Shown here piece by piece: positions 52,279-61,234 of a stretch of 64,000 nt of DNA. The DNA is from Lachnospiraceae bacterium A2 (GTDB lineage Bacteria > Bacillota > Clostridia > Lachnospirales > Lachnospiraceae): NCBI GenBank assembly GCA_000403315.2, contig KE159638.1, forward strand, positions 248,001 to 312,000. Reading direction: 5' to 3'. Numbering within the stretch: position 1 is the stretch's first letter; every line of letters starts with the position of its first letter. The notes under the pieces are model-generated. The model was given only the letters and a program-made list of their open reading frames with translations, was not told the origin of the DNA and did no database searches. The translations under genes were made by a program, and so were the position numbers.

Positions 52279-52872
52279 TCATACTGCACTGTTGGCAGAA
52301 GTCTGTTTCCTGCGGCAGCATTTTAATTTCATGTGCAGCACATATGCCGGGGGCAGGTTTCGCCAAACCCTTACAATCTTCTGAATATTGAAATAATGTT
52401 CAAGAAAGGTTTTCCGCAGCAGCGTATACTGAAATGTGGTAAATACGCCTTCGGTTCCGATGGCCTTTTGGGTTTGTGACAATATTCTGTGGGACACCTG
52501 CCGGGGAAGAGATGTAAATGGCAAACCGGAAATGATGTAATCCGCATGCCGAAACCCCTGTTCTCTTAAGAAGCCGCATACAGTTCCGGCATCTCCATGG
52601 ATCAGCTCCACTCCTGGCATTCCATGGAACTGTTTCCGCAATATATCGTAAAAACGGTCATTCTGTTCAATCACGATATAAGTCGTGTCCCGCCTTTTTC
52701 TTGTTGCCACCTCTCTGGTAAATACGCCCGTCCCCGCCCCGTATTCTACAATGCAGTGCGCTTTATCGAAATCAATAGAAGCCGTCATGGACGCCGCAAG
52801 GTGTCTGCTGCTGGGAGCAAGCGCTCCGACCGTGTTCGGAGCGCTGAGGTATTCTCTTAAAAACTGCCACAT
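52279..52872 (-). CDS. class I SAM methyltransferase, phospholipid N-methyltransferase-like
   Basis: This 197-residue protein has RBS GAGGAGGG. SAM-binding motif I is IVEYGAGTGVFTREVA, followed by TYIVIEQNDRFYDIL and DYIISGLPFTSLP. The opening WQFLREYLSAPNTVGALAPS resembles PmtA-like phospholipid N-methyltransferases and short rRNA dimethylase relatives. In this operon (methyltransferase, VTT protein, regulator, kinase) modification of membrane lipid headgroups is a reasonable idea, but the substrate cannot be proven from sequence. Confidence 0.8.
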   Translation of the reverse strand: MWQFLREYLSAPNTVGALAPSSRHLAASMTASIDFDKAHCIVEYGAGTGVFTREVATRKRRDTTYIVIEQNDRFYDILRKQFHGMPGVELIHGDAGTVCGFLREQGFRHADYIISGLPFTSLPRQVSHRILSQTQKAIGTEGVFTTFQYTLLRKTFLEHYFNIQKIVRVWRNLPPAYVLHMKLKCCRRKQTSANSAV

Positions 52873-52929
52873 AGGATGTCCCTCCTCATATAATGAATTC
52901 AGCGTGTTATGCTGTTATTTGATGATTCC

Positions 52930-52974
52930 AGTATAAAGGGGAAGTATAAAGAGAAAACCGTAAGAACTATAAAG
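52930..52974 (-). promoter_or_regulatory. repeated CTTTATA[CG]T motifs before the methyltransferase operon
   Basis: On the minus strand CTTTATACT occurs twice 13 bp apart (plus coordinates 52930-52938 and 52943-52951) and CTTTATAGT once at 52966-52974. TATACT may serve as -10. Direct repeats of this kind are typical binding sites of OmpR-type regulators, here likely the one at 51053. Confidence 0.5.
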
Positions 52975-52984
52975 ATTTCTTTAG

Positions 52985-53433
52985 ATATGGCAGGCCGTTG
53001 CTTCCGCCTGCCATAAATTTTGAATAGATAAACATTATGGAAAAAATGCCCCTATAGGGGGCGGCATATACAAATAAGAATGGGCAAAGAAAAGGACAAT
53101 CACACATGAAAAAAGGATAAAAGGAGATGGGGCAAATTATGATCAGCCCCTTAGTAGACAGCTTAAATATCTAAAATAAAGTGCTGGGAATGGCCACGCT
53201 GATATAAGTGGTCATTCTACGCACACCATTTTTCCTTATATTTCTCAATGCGTTTGTTTGGGGGGATGGGGTATTCTATCGGCTGGTATGATGCCAGTGT
53301 TTCATTCCCGCGAGCAATGAGCCAAGCAGCCGCGCTTGCGCGGATATTTGGCGAATGCCGCGAGGGTTGAATACCCCGCCCCTTGGGGGCGGAAAGAACA
53401 AGCCAGGCCATGCCCCGTAGCTTGCTGCAGGGA
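52985..53433. other. non-coding debris before the recombinase remnant
   Basis: No intact gene. Short GC-rich hairpins (GCCGCGCTTGCGCGG near 53328; CCCCGCCCCTTGGGGGCGG near 53373) and frames without RBS are present. It appears to be part of the mobile-element scar. Confidence 0.45.
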
Positions 53434-53820
53434 ATCCGTGACTTCCTCTCCCTAATCCGCAGCTATCAAGGCTTAAAAGAACTGGACGCAACAGTGGTAA
53501 ATGCACTGATAGACAAAATACTTGTTTCGGAGCGTGAGAAGTCAGCAGACGGAACGGTTAGGCAGGAAATCAAGATTTACTATAAATTCATCGGCTTTGT
53601 CGGTGAATTACATATCACCCCCACGAAGCGGTGGACAGCGTTTCCCACTAAACACTGTATGGTGTGTGGTGCTGAATACGTCCCCGGCTCTGGCATATCA
53701 AAGTATTGCCCTGCTTGTGCCAAGAGGATACAGAGGGAGAAGCCAAACGATTGCAAACGCAGGAGCAGGGAACAGAAAAGGATGGCATGTATTGAACTGT
53801 CCGCAAAAATGACCGACTAA
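53434..53820 (+). pseudogene. C-terminal remnant of a large serine recombinase (TnpX/DUF4368-like)
   Basis: The frame encodes SYQGLKELDATVVNALIDKI, EIKIYYKFIGFVGELHITP and a zinc-knuckle-like end (MVCGAEYVPGSGISKYCPAC). This is the C-terminus of Tn4451-type large serine recombinases. The catalytic resolvase domain and most of the recombinase domain are missing. Confidence 0.78.
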
Positions 53821-53864
53821 CGCAGATCGCCAGGGCATTTTCAGTTGGATAGGAGACTTTGAAA

Positions 53865-54402
53865 ATGCCGGAAACTTTGAATCTGAATTACTGCTATGGG
53901 AATGAAGCCGACCAGTACAGCTTCTACCATATCCCTAAAATTCTTTTGACCGACCGCCGCTGCAAGGGCATATCGCTGGAAGCAAAGGTTCTGTATGGCC
54001 GCATGGGGCTGTCTGTCCGCAACGGCTGGCTGGACGACAACGGGCGTGTGTTCCTCTACCTCACCCAGGAGGAAGCCATGGCTATGCTGGACTGCGGCAA
54101 GGACAAGGCGACAAAGCTGTTCCGTGAATTGGAGGGCACCGGCCTTATGGAACGGAAAAAGCAGGGCCGGGGACATTCCGTCCGGATTTACGTCAAGAAC
54201 TTCATTCTGGAGCCGGAACCCTCCGCGCCGGTTCAGACTGCGGAAAACCAGCAGTCAGGGCTGCTTGACAGTGCCATAGTCTGCACTCCTGAAAACCAGC
54301 GGTTAAGAGTGCGGAATTTCCGCCCCTAATAATACTGATATAAATAAAACTGAAAAAAGCAATACTGCTCTATCTATCCTACCCCCTCAGCAGTTTCGGT
54401 AG
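53865..54402 (+). pseudogene. RepA_N-type replication initiator, frameshifted
   Basis: ATG 53865 has AGGAG 9 nt upstream. The frame gives LNYCYGNEADQYSFYHIPKI, SLEAKVLYGRMGLSVRNGWL and YLTQEEAMAMLDCGKDKATK, the RepA_N domain of plasmid and integrative-element initiators. It ends early at 54329. The sequence continues in another frame from 54313 as SAPNNTDINKTEKSN to TAG 54402, the expected linker, so a frameshift has truncated the gene. Confidence 0.75.
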
Positions 54403-54440
54403 TGTCAAATACTACCTGATCAATACCTTTACCAGCGTTC

Positions 54441-54899
54441 AAAATTGATGAATTCCCTCTTATCACTGGCTTTCGTCAGGGCTGGACTTATAAAGAGCTG
54501 ATCCCTTACTACGGAAAGCGCTATGGCAGGAAATTCCGGCCTGTCAGCCGGCGTTCAGAGTGCGACATCCCTGACGGCTGCTCCTGTCCCCGCTGCAATG
54601 TCCCGAAATCATTCCTTTACAAAAACAATGGATCGAAAAGCCAGATCCTCTGCAAGGTCTGTGCTGCAAGGTTCTCTCCTTCAGAAAGCCGATTCTCCTG
54701 TGTTAAGCTGCGCTGTCTCCATTCCGGCAACGCACTTGTTCCAAAGAAAGACCGGAAGCATTTTATCGTCTATAAATACGTAAACCCGAAATGTCCCTAT
54801 TACCTCCATAACCTCAACAAAGTTCAGTTGCCTGACTACGGCAACCTCTGGAGGACGGAGAATTTTTTGCGTATGATACCTTTGGCGGCCAAGGTTCTA
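54441..54899 (+). pseudogene. N-terminal fragment of a zinc-ribbon DDE transposase
   Basis: A continuous frame without start encodes ITGFRQGWTYKELIPYYGKR, CPRCNVPKSFLYKNNGSKSQ, ILCKVCAARFSPSESRF and LVPKKDRKHFIVYKYVNPKC. The cysteine-rich arrangement (CPRC, CKVC, NPKCPYY) matches transposases with an N-terminal zinc-binding part. The frame upstream (YYLINTFTSVQ, from 54404) is shifted by one, and the DDE core is missing. Confidence 0.6.
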
Positions 54900-54984
54900 T
54901 GCCCACACAGAGGTTCTTCCTTATCTGGAAAGCCTGCTGGAGCAAATGATGCAGGTATTAGGCGAGTTGAGCGGGAAGCATATA

Positions 54985-56265
54985 TCATTTACACCGTTCG
55001 GTCATGATGGACAATATTGTCTGATCTGTCTGCCGCATTCCCTGCTGCGCTAAAATGCCGACATTCGCAATGGTGTCATCCACGCCTTTGGTCACGATGC
55101 CGTCTCCACTCTTGAACTCCTGATGATTTTTATACATGGAATAGCCAAGGATCCCAGCATCCACGCTGGCGGCAATTTTGGCGGCGCATGACGGCTTTGC
55201 ACCATCGCAGATGGTACCGCTGATAATCGCCACAGCGTTGACGATCGTGTGCGCAATGGCTTCGTAACTGCCGTCCAGCAGATAAGCGATTCCTGCCCCT
55301 GCCCCGACGCCCGCACTGACCGCGCCGCAGTAGGCCGAGAGACGGCCTATGCCACTTTTCTGATGGATCGTGACCAAATCGCTGACCAGCAGTGCCCGGT
55401 ACAACTTCACCTGACTTACCCCCAGATACCTGGCGTACCGCACCACTGGCACGGAAGCGGTGATCCCCTGGTTGCCGGAGCCGGAGAGGATCACTACTGG
55501 CAGCTCACATCCGCTCATCCGGGCGTCGCTCCCGGCGGCAGCCCATGCTTTCGCTTCGGTCTTGATGTCCCTGGGATACTCCGCCAGCAGCATGGAGCCG
55601 ATATTGGCGCCCCAGTCATTTTGCAGCCCTTCCTCCGCGATGGCCGTGTTGCAGTCGATCTGACGTCGCAGCAGCGGTATGGCATCTTCCAAATCCACTG
55701 TATCCGCAAACTCCAGAATATCCGCCACATTCAGCACGCTCTTATCCGTCAGATTGTCCTCGGCGGAATCTGTGACCGGCTTTTCCAGCAGAACCTCGCC
55801 GTCCCGTTCCTCCCGGACGATATTGCTGTGGCTGTTGGCGATGTGTACAGATGCGGAATGCTCCCCGGCCCAGCCGGTCAGCCGGATGTCCAGCATCCGG
55901 GGAGTATCGGCGCAGGCAATCTCAATAGGAGTATCCTGAGAATAGGCCGCGATGGTTTCGTGCCGCTCCGCCGGGACATCGGAAATGACTTGCAGGATCC
56001 TCCCCGCGTCACCGGCTGCAACGCCCGCCGCTATGGCTGCACGGATGCCCTTCAACCCTCCGGAGTTGGGGACAACAACACTTTTCACGTTTTTAATAAT
56101 ATTGCCGGAAACCTCCGCCCGTATTCTTTCCGGCCAGACACCCAGGATGTCCCGGAGCCGGGCTGCGGCATAAGCCAGGGCAATCGGCTCAGTGCAGCCC
56201 GTTGCGGGAACCAGTTCCTCACTTAAAATGGAGAGATACGCCTTTTTCTTTTCAACTGTCAGCAT
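54985..56265 (-). CDS. L-cysteine desulfidase-like protein (UPF0597/CyuA family)
   Basis: This is a 426-residue protein; the start 56265 (MLTVEKKKAYLSILSEELVP) follows AGAGGAAAAA. Conserved family features: ATGCTEPIALAYAAA, VPNSGGLKG, ILSGSGNQGITASVPV, AYCGAVSAGVGAGAGIAYLL and ICDGAKPSCAAKIA. The Cys residues in ATGC, AYCG, ICDG and PSC could hold a [4Fe-4S] cluster as in the related serine dehydratases. CyuA breaks L-cysteine into pyruvate, ammonia and sulfide. It is the last gene of a minus-strand operon after the M16 and YitT genes. Confidence 0.9.
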   Translation of the reverse strand: MLTVEKKKAYLSILSEELVPATGCTEPIALAYAAARLRDILGVWPERIRAEVSGNIIKNVKSVVVPNSGGLKGIRAAIAAGVAAGDAGRILQVISDVPAERHETIAAYSQDTPIEIACADTPRMLDIRLTGWAGEHSASVHIANSHSNIVREERDGEVLLEKPVTDSAEDNLTDKSVLNVADILEFADTVDLEDAIPLLRRQIDCNTAIAEEGLQNDWGANIGSMLLAEYPRDIKTEAKAWAAAGSDARMSGCELPVVILSGSGNQGITASVPVVRYARYLGVSQVKLYRALLVSDLVTIHQKSGIGRLSAYCGAVSAGVGAGAGIAYLLDGSYEAIAHTIVNAVAIISGTICDGAKPSCAAKIAASVDAGILGYSMYKNHQEFKSGDGIVTKGVDDTIANVGILAQQGMRQTDQTILSIMTERCK

Positions 56266-56287
56266 AATTTTTCCTCTTTTCTTCCTG

Positions 56288-57196
56288 TTATGGTTGATTG
56301 TGCCGTTCGGGGGATTCCACATAAATCCGCTCCCTGGAAAAGCCCTGCCCCCGAACTTCTTTGATCTGCGTGATGGTCAGAAACGCGTTGGGGTCAATGG
56401 ATTGGATCAGCGACTGCGCGGCATACAGCTTCCGGGGCGGGATCACGCACAGTACGCCGCGCTGAGGCGTCCTAGTTCTGCCAGTCTCAATCTGAACCAT
56501 GGTGGTTCCCGCTTGCAGATCCGTCAGGCATTTCTGCCGGATTTCTTCGTATTTGCCGGAAACTACAAAAATCTGTATCTGGGACTGCCCCAGAAGCATC
56601 ACCCGGTCCAGCGCGATCGTTTCCACTACCAGCAGGACAACGCCGTATAAGATCTGCTCCGGATCGGAAAACAGGGCCTGCGCACCCATGATGACAATGT
56701 CTGTCAGATAGACCGCCACGGAAACCGGGATATGGCTCCATTTATGCAGCACGAGATTGACCACGTCCGTTCCGCCGGTGGAGGATCCTACCCGCATAAC
56801 CAGCCCTACGGCGATCCCTACCAGCCCGCCGCCCAGCAGGGCCGCTAGCAGCGGGTCGGCTGTCAGCCGGTCAATGCCCGGTATCCGCTGCGCCGCACCC
56901 AGAAAAAAGGGGTAGAGCAGCGAGCTGGCAATGGTGGCCAGGACGAACCGCCACCCCAGCACGGCCCAGCCTAACGCCAACGCCATCAGGTTCACACCCA
57001 AAACGATTCCTGCGGTGTCCAGCGGGATTACCTTACCAAGAACAATCCCAACGCCGGTAGCGCCGCCCATAATCGCACCGCTGGGCAGAATGAACGCCGC
57101 CACGGCAAATCCTAGCAATATGTTTCCGGCCAGGATCGCAGAACAAACTTCCGCCATTTTTTTGAAACGTCTCGTTGAATAACCTATCTTTCCCAT
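56288..57196 (-). CDS. YitT-family membrane protein (DUF161/DUF2179)
   Basis: This 302-residue protein begins 1 nt after the M16 peptidase stop. Five to six helices contain the family repeats (FILPSGAIMGGATGVGIVLG, GLVMRVGSSTGGTDVVNLVL), followed by a cytosolic DUF2179 domain at about 220-290 (IQIFVVSGKYEEIRQ, TRTPQRGVLCVI, FLTITQIKEVRGQGF). The transport substrate is unknown. The operon partner CyuA-like protein raises cysteine or another amino acid as a possibility; that is inference. Confidence 0.88.
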   Translation of the reverse strand: MGKIGYSTRRFKKMAEVCSAILAGNILLGFAVAAFILPSGAIMGGATGVGIVLGKVIPLDTAGIVLGVNLMALALGWAVLGWRFVLATIASSLLYPFFLGAAQRIPGIDRLTADPLLAALLGGGLVGIAVGLVMRVGSSTGGTDVVNLVLHKWSHIPVSVAVYLTDIVIMGAQALFSDPEQILYGVVLLVVETIALDRVMLLGQSQIQIFVVSGKYEEIRQKCLTDLQAGTTMVQIETGRTRTPQRGVLCVIPPRKLYAAQSLIQSIDPNAFLTITQIKEVRGQGFSRERIYVESPERHNQP

Positions 57197-57197
57197 A

Positions 57198-60092
57198 TCA
57201 AAGCACCATTATATTGTCCAGCCACCCGGCGCAGGCATCCACCTGCTGCTGGGAGCCGAGAATGCAGACGCTCCCCCGCGCCGCCAACTCTTCCACAAGG
57301 TCTGCCATGGATGCCAGGTTATCCGGCACGGTGGAAAGCATCTCGCGGCGGACGCGGCAGCGGTCCTCATGGCTGATCCGCCGCCAATAGAGGGCGTCGG
57401 AGACTTTGCCCTTCATGCGGGGCGTCAGGAGCGGGTCGGATTCCGCCACTGTGCCGGTAATCATGCCAGTCAGATCCATATCCCCAATGCCCCGCAGGAA
57501 GTCAGCGGAGGCTCGGTAACAGTCTATGGTCCGGGCGGCGCTGGGGTCCCGGTAGGAGAAAAATCCCGCGAAGCCAGTGTCCCGCAGGACCATTCCTGTG
57601 CCGTACGCCCCGCCTTGGACCCGCACCGTGTTCCACAGATGGGCCAGGGAGACTGTATGGCCCATGACCTTTGCCGCGCCCCGTCCGGCCTCCTGGAAAA
57701 GGCCGCCCAGAGCCGCGTAGGATACGCCGGAGGGAATCACAATTCCCTCCCGCCGGGGTTCCCAGGGCAGGATGGATGCCGCGCACGGCAGGACGAAACT
57801 CCCTTCCGGCAGACTGGACGACAGGAGACGGGCGGCGGTTTCGGCGGACGATTTATCCCCGGCGGTGACGCTGATTGTCATGCGGACGCAGCAGAAAACG
57901 CGCCGGGACAGGGCTTTCAGGTCTTCCGCCAGGGCTGTGAATCGAGCGGGGAAGTCCTGCTCCAGCTCCGTCAGCCACCGGAGAAAGGTAATGCCTGATG
58001 CCTGCTCCTGCACAGCGCCTTCGGCGGTGGAGCAGGCCAGGACTCTGGACATAGCGGCATTGTGGCCCGCCATGACCATCTGTTCCGCCATGGCCGCTCG
58101 CTGCTGGCGCAGGAATACCAGCATCTGCTCGGAATTTTCCCACTGCTGCCCCGTCAAAAGCTCTGTCAGAAATGACAGGGCTTTTTCCAGCTTCGCGTCC
58201 AGGGCGCTGCATGAAACGCACAGGAACGTCCGGCAGCGGTCCGGGGCATTCTGCGGACCGTATGCTTCAATTATAAACCGGATGTCCCCGAACAGGGAGC
58301 GCATCTCCCGGCTGAGATCTGCCAGCGCGTACCGCTCCGTATCCAGATGGCCGAATAATTGGGCCATGAAAGCCGCTTTGGTCAGCTCGTTTGGAGTAAG
58401 ATCATCCAGCGAAAAATAGAGATTGCAATAGGTGATCCCGCTGGTGGGCAGATCGTGGCGCAGAAGCGTCATATGGGCGGCGGTTTCCTCCGACAAGGGA
58501 AGCTTTTCCGGTTCCGTCGGGACCTGGTCAAGATGCAGTCTGGGAATGGCTGCAAGCTGTTCCGGCGTGTCCGGCGTATTCTGCCAGACGGCGATTACCT
58601 CCTGAAATCGGCGGATACCAACGGCTTCTTCGGCACTCCAGCCGGATTGGATGGCGCTGAGACGGGCTGTCTCCTGAGCCTGGCGCTCCTGCCCGATGGT
58701 GTGGGAGGGCCGCATCAGAACCCGGCAATGATGGGGATTCTCTAAAATGAGCCCCTTCAGCAGTTCCTCAAAATAGCCCGCTTCACATTTCTTCCGCAAA
58801 ACGTCGAAAAGTGTGCCGACGCTGAGATTTGCCGCTGGATCGCCGCCGTAGAGCCAGCTCTCCAATACCTGGGAGCCAAGCATGATCCCTTGGGGCATCT
58901 GGCCGTAATCCCGCTGTCGGGCTTCGAATTCCAGATTGTTCAGCACCGCGAGGATCCTATGGTGGTCCAGTCCTTCCCGGGACAGCCGCTCCAGCTCCTC
59001 CCAGAGGGCGGCGGATACCACGTCCGCCTTGTTTTCGGCAATGTCCCGGGCTTCCAGCGTGAACCAGGGCTGCTGGACGCCGCCGCAAATCTCCATGCGG
59101 ACGTCCCGGGCAAGGCTGCTTTCCAGAAGACGTCGCTTCAGCGGTGCCTGGTTGTCCCCGCAGAGGACATCCGATAACGCTTGCAGCGCCGTCAGAGTTT
59201 CACTGTCCCGGAAGGTACAGGCTGCATACCCATCCGCCAGCCGGGCGCGTCCCTCCAGGGATTCCTGGGGGGACAGCTCGTAGTAAATGGTGGCCATGCC
59301 CGCTTCTATGGGCTTTTGTAGCGGAATTGCTTCTGGTGCGGGACGGCGGTCGTAAGCAGAAAGATATTCTTCGTCCAGGATCGCAAGAATCTGGGCAATG
59401 TCGATGCGGCCGTCCAAGAATATGTAGGCATTGGACGGGTGGTAGAGACGGCTATGGGCGGCGGCAAAGGTTTCATAAGTCAGCTCCGGGATATGTTCCG
59501 GGTCGCCGCCGGCAACAAAGCGGTAGCAGGTGTCCGGGAACAGAAGCCGGGTTACTTCCCGCTCCAGAAGGGTGTCTGGTGCGGAGAAGGCTCCCTTCAT
59601 CTCATTGAACACTACGCCCTTAATGGAAAGTGCACCGTCTTCGTCCATCTCGTAATGCCAGCCCTCCTGGCCGAAAATCTCCGGCTTGGAATGGAGCAGC
59701 GGGTGCAGTACCGCATCCATGTAGACCCGCAGGAGATTCATGAAATCCTGGCTGTTCCGGCTGGATACCGGGTAGATTGTCCTGTCCGGGAAGGTCATGG
59801 CGTTGAGGAAGGTGTTCAGGGAGCTTTTCATCAGCTCCACAAACGGTTCCTTTACCGGATAGCGCTCCGAGCCGCACAGGACTGAATGCTCCAGAATGTG
59901 GAATACGCCCGTGTCGTCCCAGGGCTGGGTCTGGAAAGCAATGGCAAAGGTTTTGTTCTCCTCCGCCCGCTCCAGCCAGACCAGCCTTGCACCGGATTTT
60001 TGGTGCTCCATCTGCCAGAGATCCGCTTCCAGTTCATTAATGCGCTGTCGGTTGAGGACAATAAAATCTGAAAGGATACTGTTCTTTTCCAT
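57198..60092 (-). CDS. M16C zinc metallopeptidase (PreP/insulinase family)
   Basis: This is a 964-residue protein; the start 60092 (MEKNSILSDFIVLNRQRI) follows GAGGAGG. The inverted zinc motif HxxEH is seen as GVFHILEHSVLCGSERYPVK (about residue 70), with the third ligand Glu likely in VVFNEMKGAF. Four M16 modules in one chain and the length match presequence-protease-type M16C enzymes, which cut short peptides in a closed chamber. No signal peptide is seen, so it is cytosolic. It is the first gene of a three-gene operon; GC content is high. Confidence 0.93.
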   Translation of the reverse strand: MEKNSILSDFIVLNRQRINELEADLWQMEHQKSGARLVWLERAEENKTFAIAFQTQPWDDTGVFHILEHSVLCGSERYPVKEPFVELMKSSLNTFLNAMTFPDRTIYPVSSRNSQDFMNLLRVYMDAVLHPLLHSKPEIFGQEGWHYEMDEDGALSIKGVVFNEMKGAFSAPDTLLEREVTRLLFPDTCYRFVAGGDPEHIPELTYETFAAAHSRLYHPSNAYIFLDGRIDIAQILAILDEEYLSAYDRRPAPEAIPLQKPIEAGMATIYYELSPQESLEGRARLADGYAACTFRDSETLTALQALSDVLCGDNQAPLKRRLLESSLARDVRMEICGGVQQPWFTLEARDIAENKADVVSAALWEELERLSREGLDHHRILAVLNNLEFEARQRDYGQMPQGIMLGSQVLESWLYGGDPAANLSVGTLFDVLRKKCEAGYFEELLKGLILENPHHCRVLMRPSHTIGQERQAQETARLSAIQSGWSAEEAVGIRRFQEVIAVWQNTPDTPEQLAAIPRLHLDQVPTEPEKLPLSEETAAHMTLLRHDLPTSGITYCNLYFSLDDLTPNELTKAAFMAQLFGHLDTERYALADLSREMRSLFGDIRFIIEAYGPQNAPDRCRTFLCVSCSALDAKLEKALSFLTELLTGQQWENSEQMLVFLRQQRAAMAEQMVMAGHNAAMSRVLACSTAEGAVQEQASGITFLRWLTELEQDFPARFTALAEDLKALSRRVFCCVRMTISVTAGDKSSAETAARLLSSSLPEGSFVLPCAASILPWEPRREGIVIPSGVSYAALGGLFQEAGRGAAKVMGHTVSLAHLWNTVRVQGGAYGTGMVLRDTGFAGFFSYRDPSAARTIDCYRASADFLRGIGDMDLTGMITGTVAESDPLLTPRMKGKVSDALYWRRISHEDRCRVRREMLSTVPDNLASMADLVEELAARGSVCILGSQQQVDACAGWLDNIMVL

Positions 60093-60149
60093 AATGGCCT
60101 CCTCATAATAATAGCTTCCTTTTTCTGTTTGGGTGTCACCATTATAAAT

Positions 60150-60171
60150 GTTTTTCCAGCCGCCGCAAGGC
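60150..60171. promoter_or_regulatory. GC-rich hairpin upstream of the M16 gene
   Basis: CCAGCCGCC, loop GCAA, GGCGGCTGG: a perfect 9-bp stem in the leader of the minus-strand operon. No U-tract follows on either strand, so it is more likely a leader structure than a terminator. Confidence 0.55.
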
Positions 60172-60316
60172 GGCTGGTTCATTCTGTCCATTTCTCCGAC
60201 AATTCTGTCTCGTTCGCTAAAGTTCCTTCCCTTTCATGCCGGTTCCGGCAAAAAAGGGAAGGGTATCCGCATTAGTACAGAATAAACTGTTTCCGGGGCG
60301 GAATAAACAAATGGTA

Positions 60317-60344
60317 TTGATTTCCCCGAAAAAAATGATATGGT
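60317..60344 (+). promoter_or_regulatory. promoter of the redox operon
   Basis: TTGATT (60317-60322), 16-nt spacer and TATGGT (60339-60344) with an extended TG at 60336-60337. It lies 35 nt before the start at 60379. Confidence 0.45.
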
Positions 60345-60378
60345 TACATTCAGAAAAATTCTGGGAGGGGTGTGTCAT

Positions 60379-61233
60379 ATGTACGATCTGCTTATTATCG
60401 GCAGCGGACCTGCTGGTATTTCCGCCGCACTGAGCGCAAAAGCACGGAACATGGATTTCCTCTGGTTTGGCTCCAGGGTGCTGAGCCCTAAGATTGCCAA
60501 GGCCGAGCGCGTCATGAATTATCCGGGGCTTCCGGCAGTCACCGGGCCGGAAATGTGCGATGCCTTCCTGCGCCAGATTGACGGGCTGGGTATCGAAATC
60601 CGGGAAGAACGGGTCAATTCGATTTATGACATGGGCGGATATTATACCGCCGTGGTCAACGACAAAATGTATGACGGCAGAACCGTTATCCTTGCTGCCG
60701 GCGTATCCAACAGCCGGGAAATCCCCGGCGAGAGCCGCCTGCTGGGAAAGGGCGTCAGCTATTGCGCTACCTGCGACGGGGAACTGTACAGGGGCAAGCG
60801 GATCGCCGTGGTCTGCACGGATTCGGGCCTGGAGGAGGAAATTGAGTTTTTGGCGGGCCTTGCTGCAGAAGTGTTCCTCTGCACCAGTTATAAGGACTGC
60901 GGCATCCGCCGGGACAACGTACGGCACACTGTGGGCTATCCCACGGAAATCCTGGGAGAGGATCGCGCCATGGGCATCATCTGTGGCGGGGAGACGGTGG
61001 CGGCGGACGGGATTTTCTGCCTGCGCTCCTGCGTGGCCCCGGCGGCGCTGCTGCCGGGACTGAAGGCGGCGGACGGTCATATCCAGACGGATCGGCAGCA
61101 GCGCACCAATCTGCCGGGATGCTTCGCCGCCGGGGACTGCACGGGACGGCCCTATCAGTACGCGAAAGCGGTGGGAGAGGGCAACGTGGCTTTGCACAGC
61201 GCGTTGGAATATCTGAAAAAACTGGAGGTGTAG
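60379..61233 (+). CDS. thioredoxin-reductase-like flavoprotein lacking the NADPH loop
   Basis: This is a 284-residue protein; ATG 60379 follows GGGAGGGG. The FAD-binding start DLLIIGSGPAGISAALSAKA, the redox-active SYCATCDGELY and the end CFAAGDCTG are typical of TrxB. The second nucleotide-binding loop, normally GGGxSA, reads VVCTDSGLEEE, so classic NADPH binding is unlikely. Clostridial ferredoxin-dependent flavin thioredoxin reductases (FFTR) have just this kind of loss. The thioredoxin gene in the same cluster is the probable partner. The electron donor is inferred, not shown. Confidence 0.85.
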   Translation: MYDLLIIGSGPAGISAALSAKARNMDFLWFGSRVLSPKIAKAERVMNYPGLPAVTGPEMCDAFLRQIDGLGIEIREERVNSIYDMGGYYTAVVNDKMYDGRTVILAAGVSNSREIPGESRLLGKGVSYCATCDGELYRGKRIAVVCTDSGLEEEIEFLAGLAAEVFLCTSYKDCGIRRDNVRHTVGYPTEILGEDRAMGIICGGETVAADGIFCLRSCVAPAALLPGLKAADGHIQTDRQQRTNLPGCFAAGDCTGRPYQYAKAVGEGNVALHSALEYLKKLEV

Positions 61234-61234
61234 C

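Noticed and set aside
53217-53411. Minus-strand frame ahead of the recombinase remnant
   Set aside because: Basic, low-information peptide with no RBS; the stretch is GC-rich hairpin debris.
55249-56226. 325-codon plus-strand frame opposite the CyuA-like gene
   Set aside because: High-GC shadow frame; the minus-strand protein has all family motifs and an RBS.
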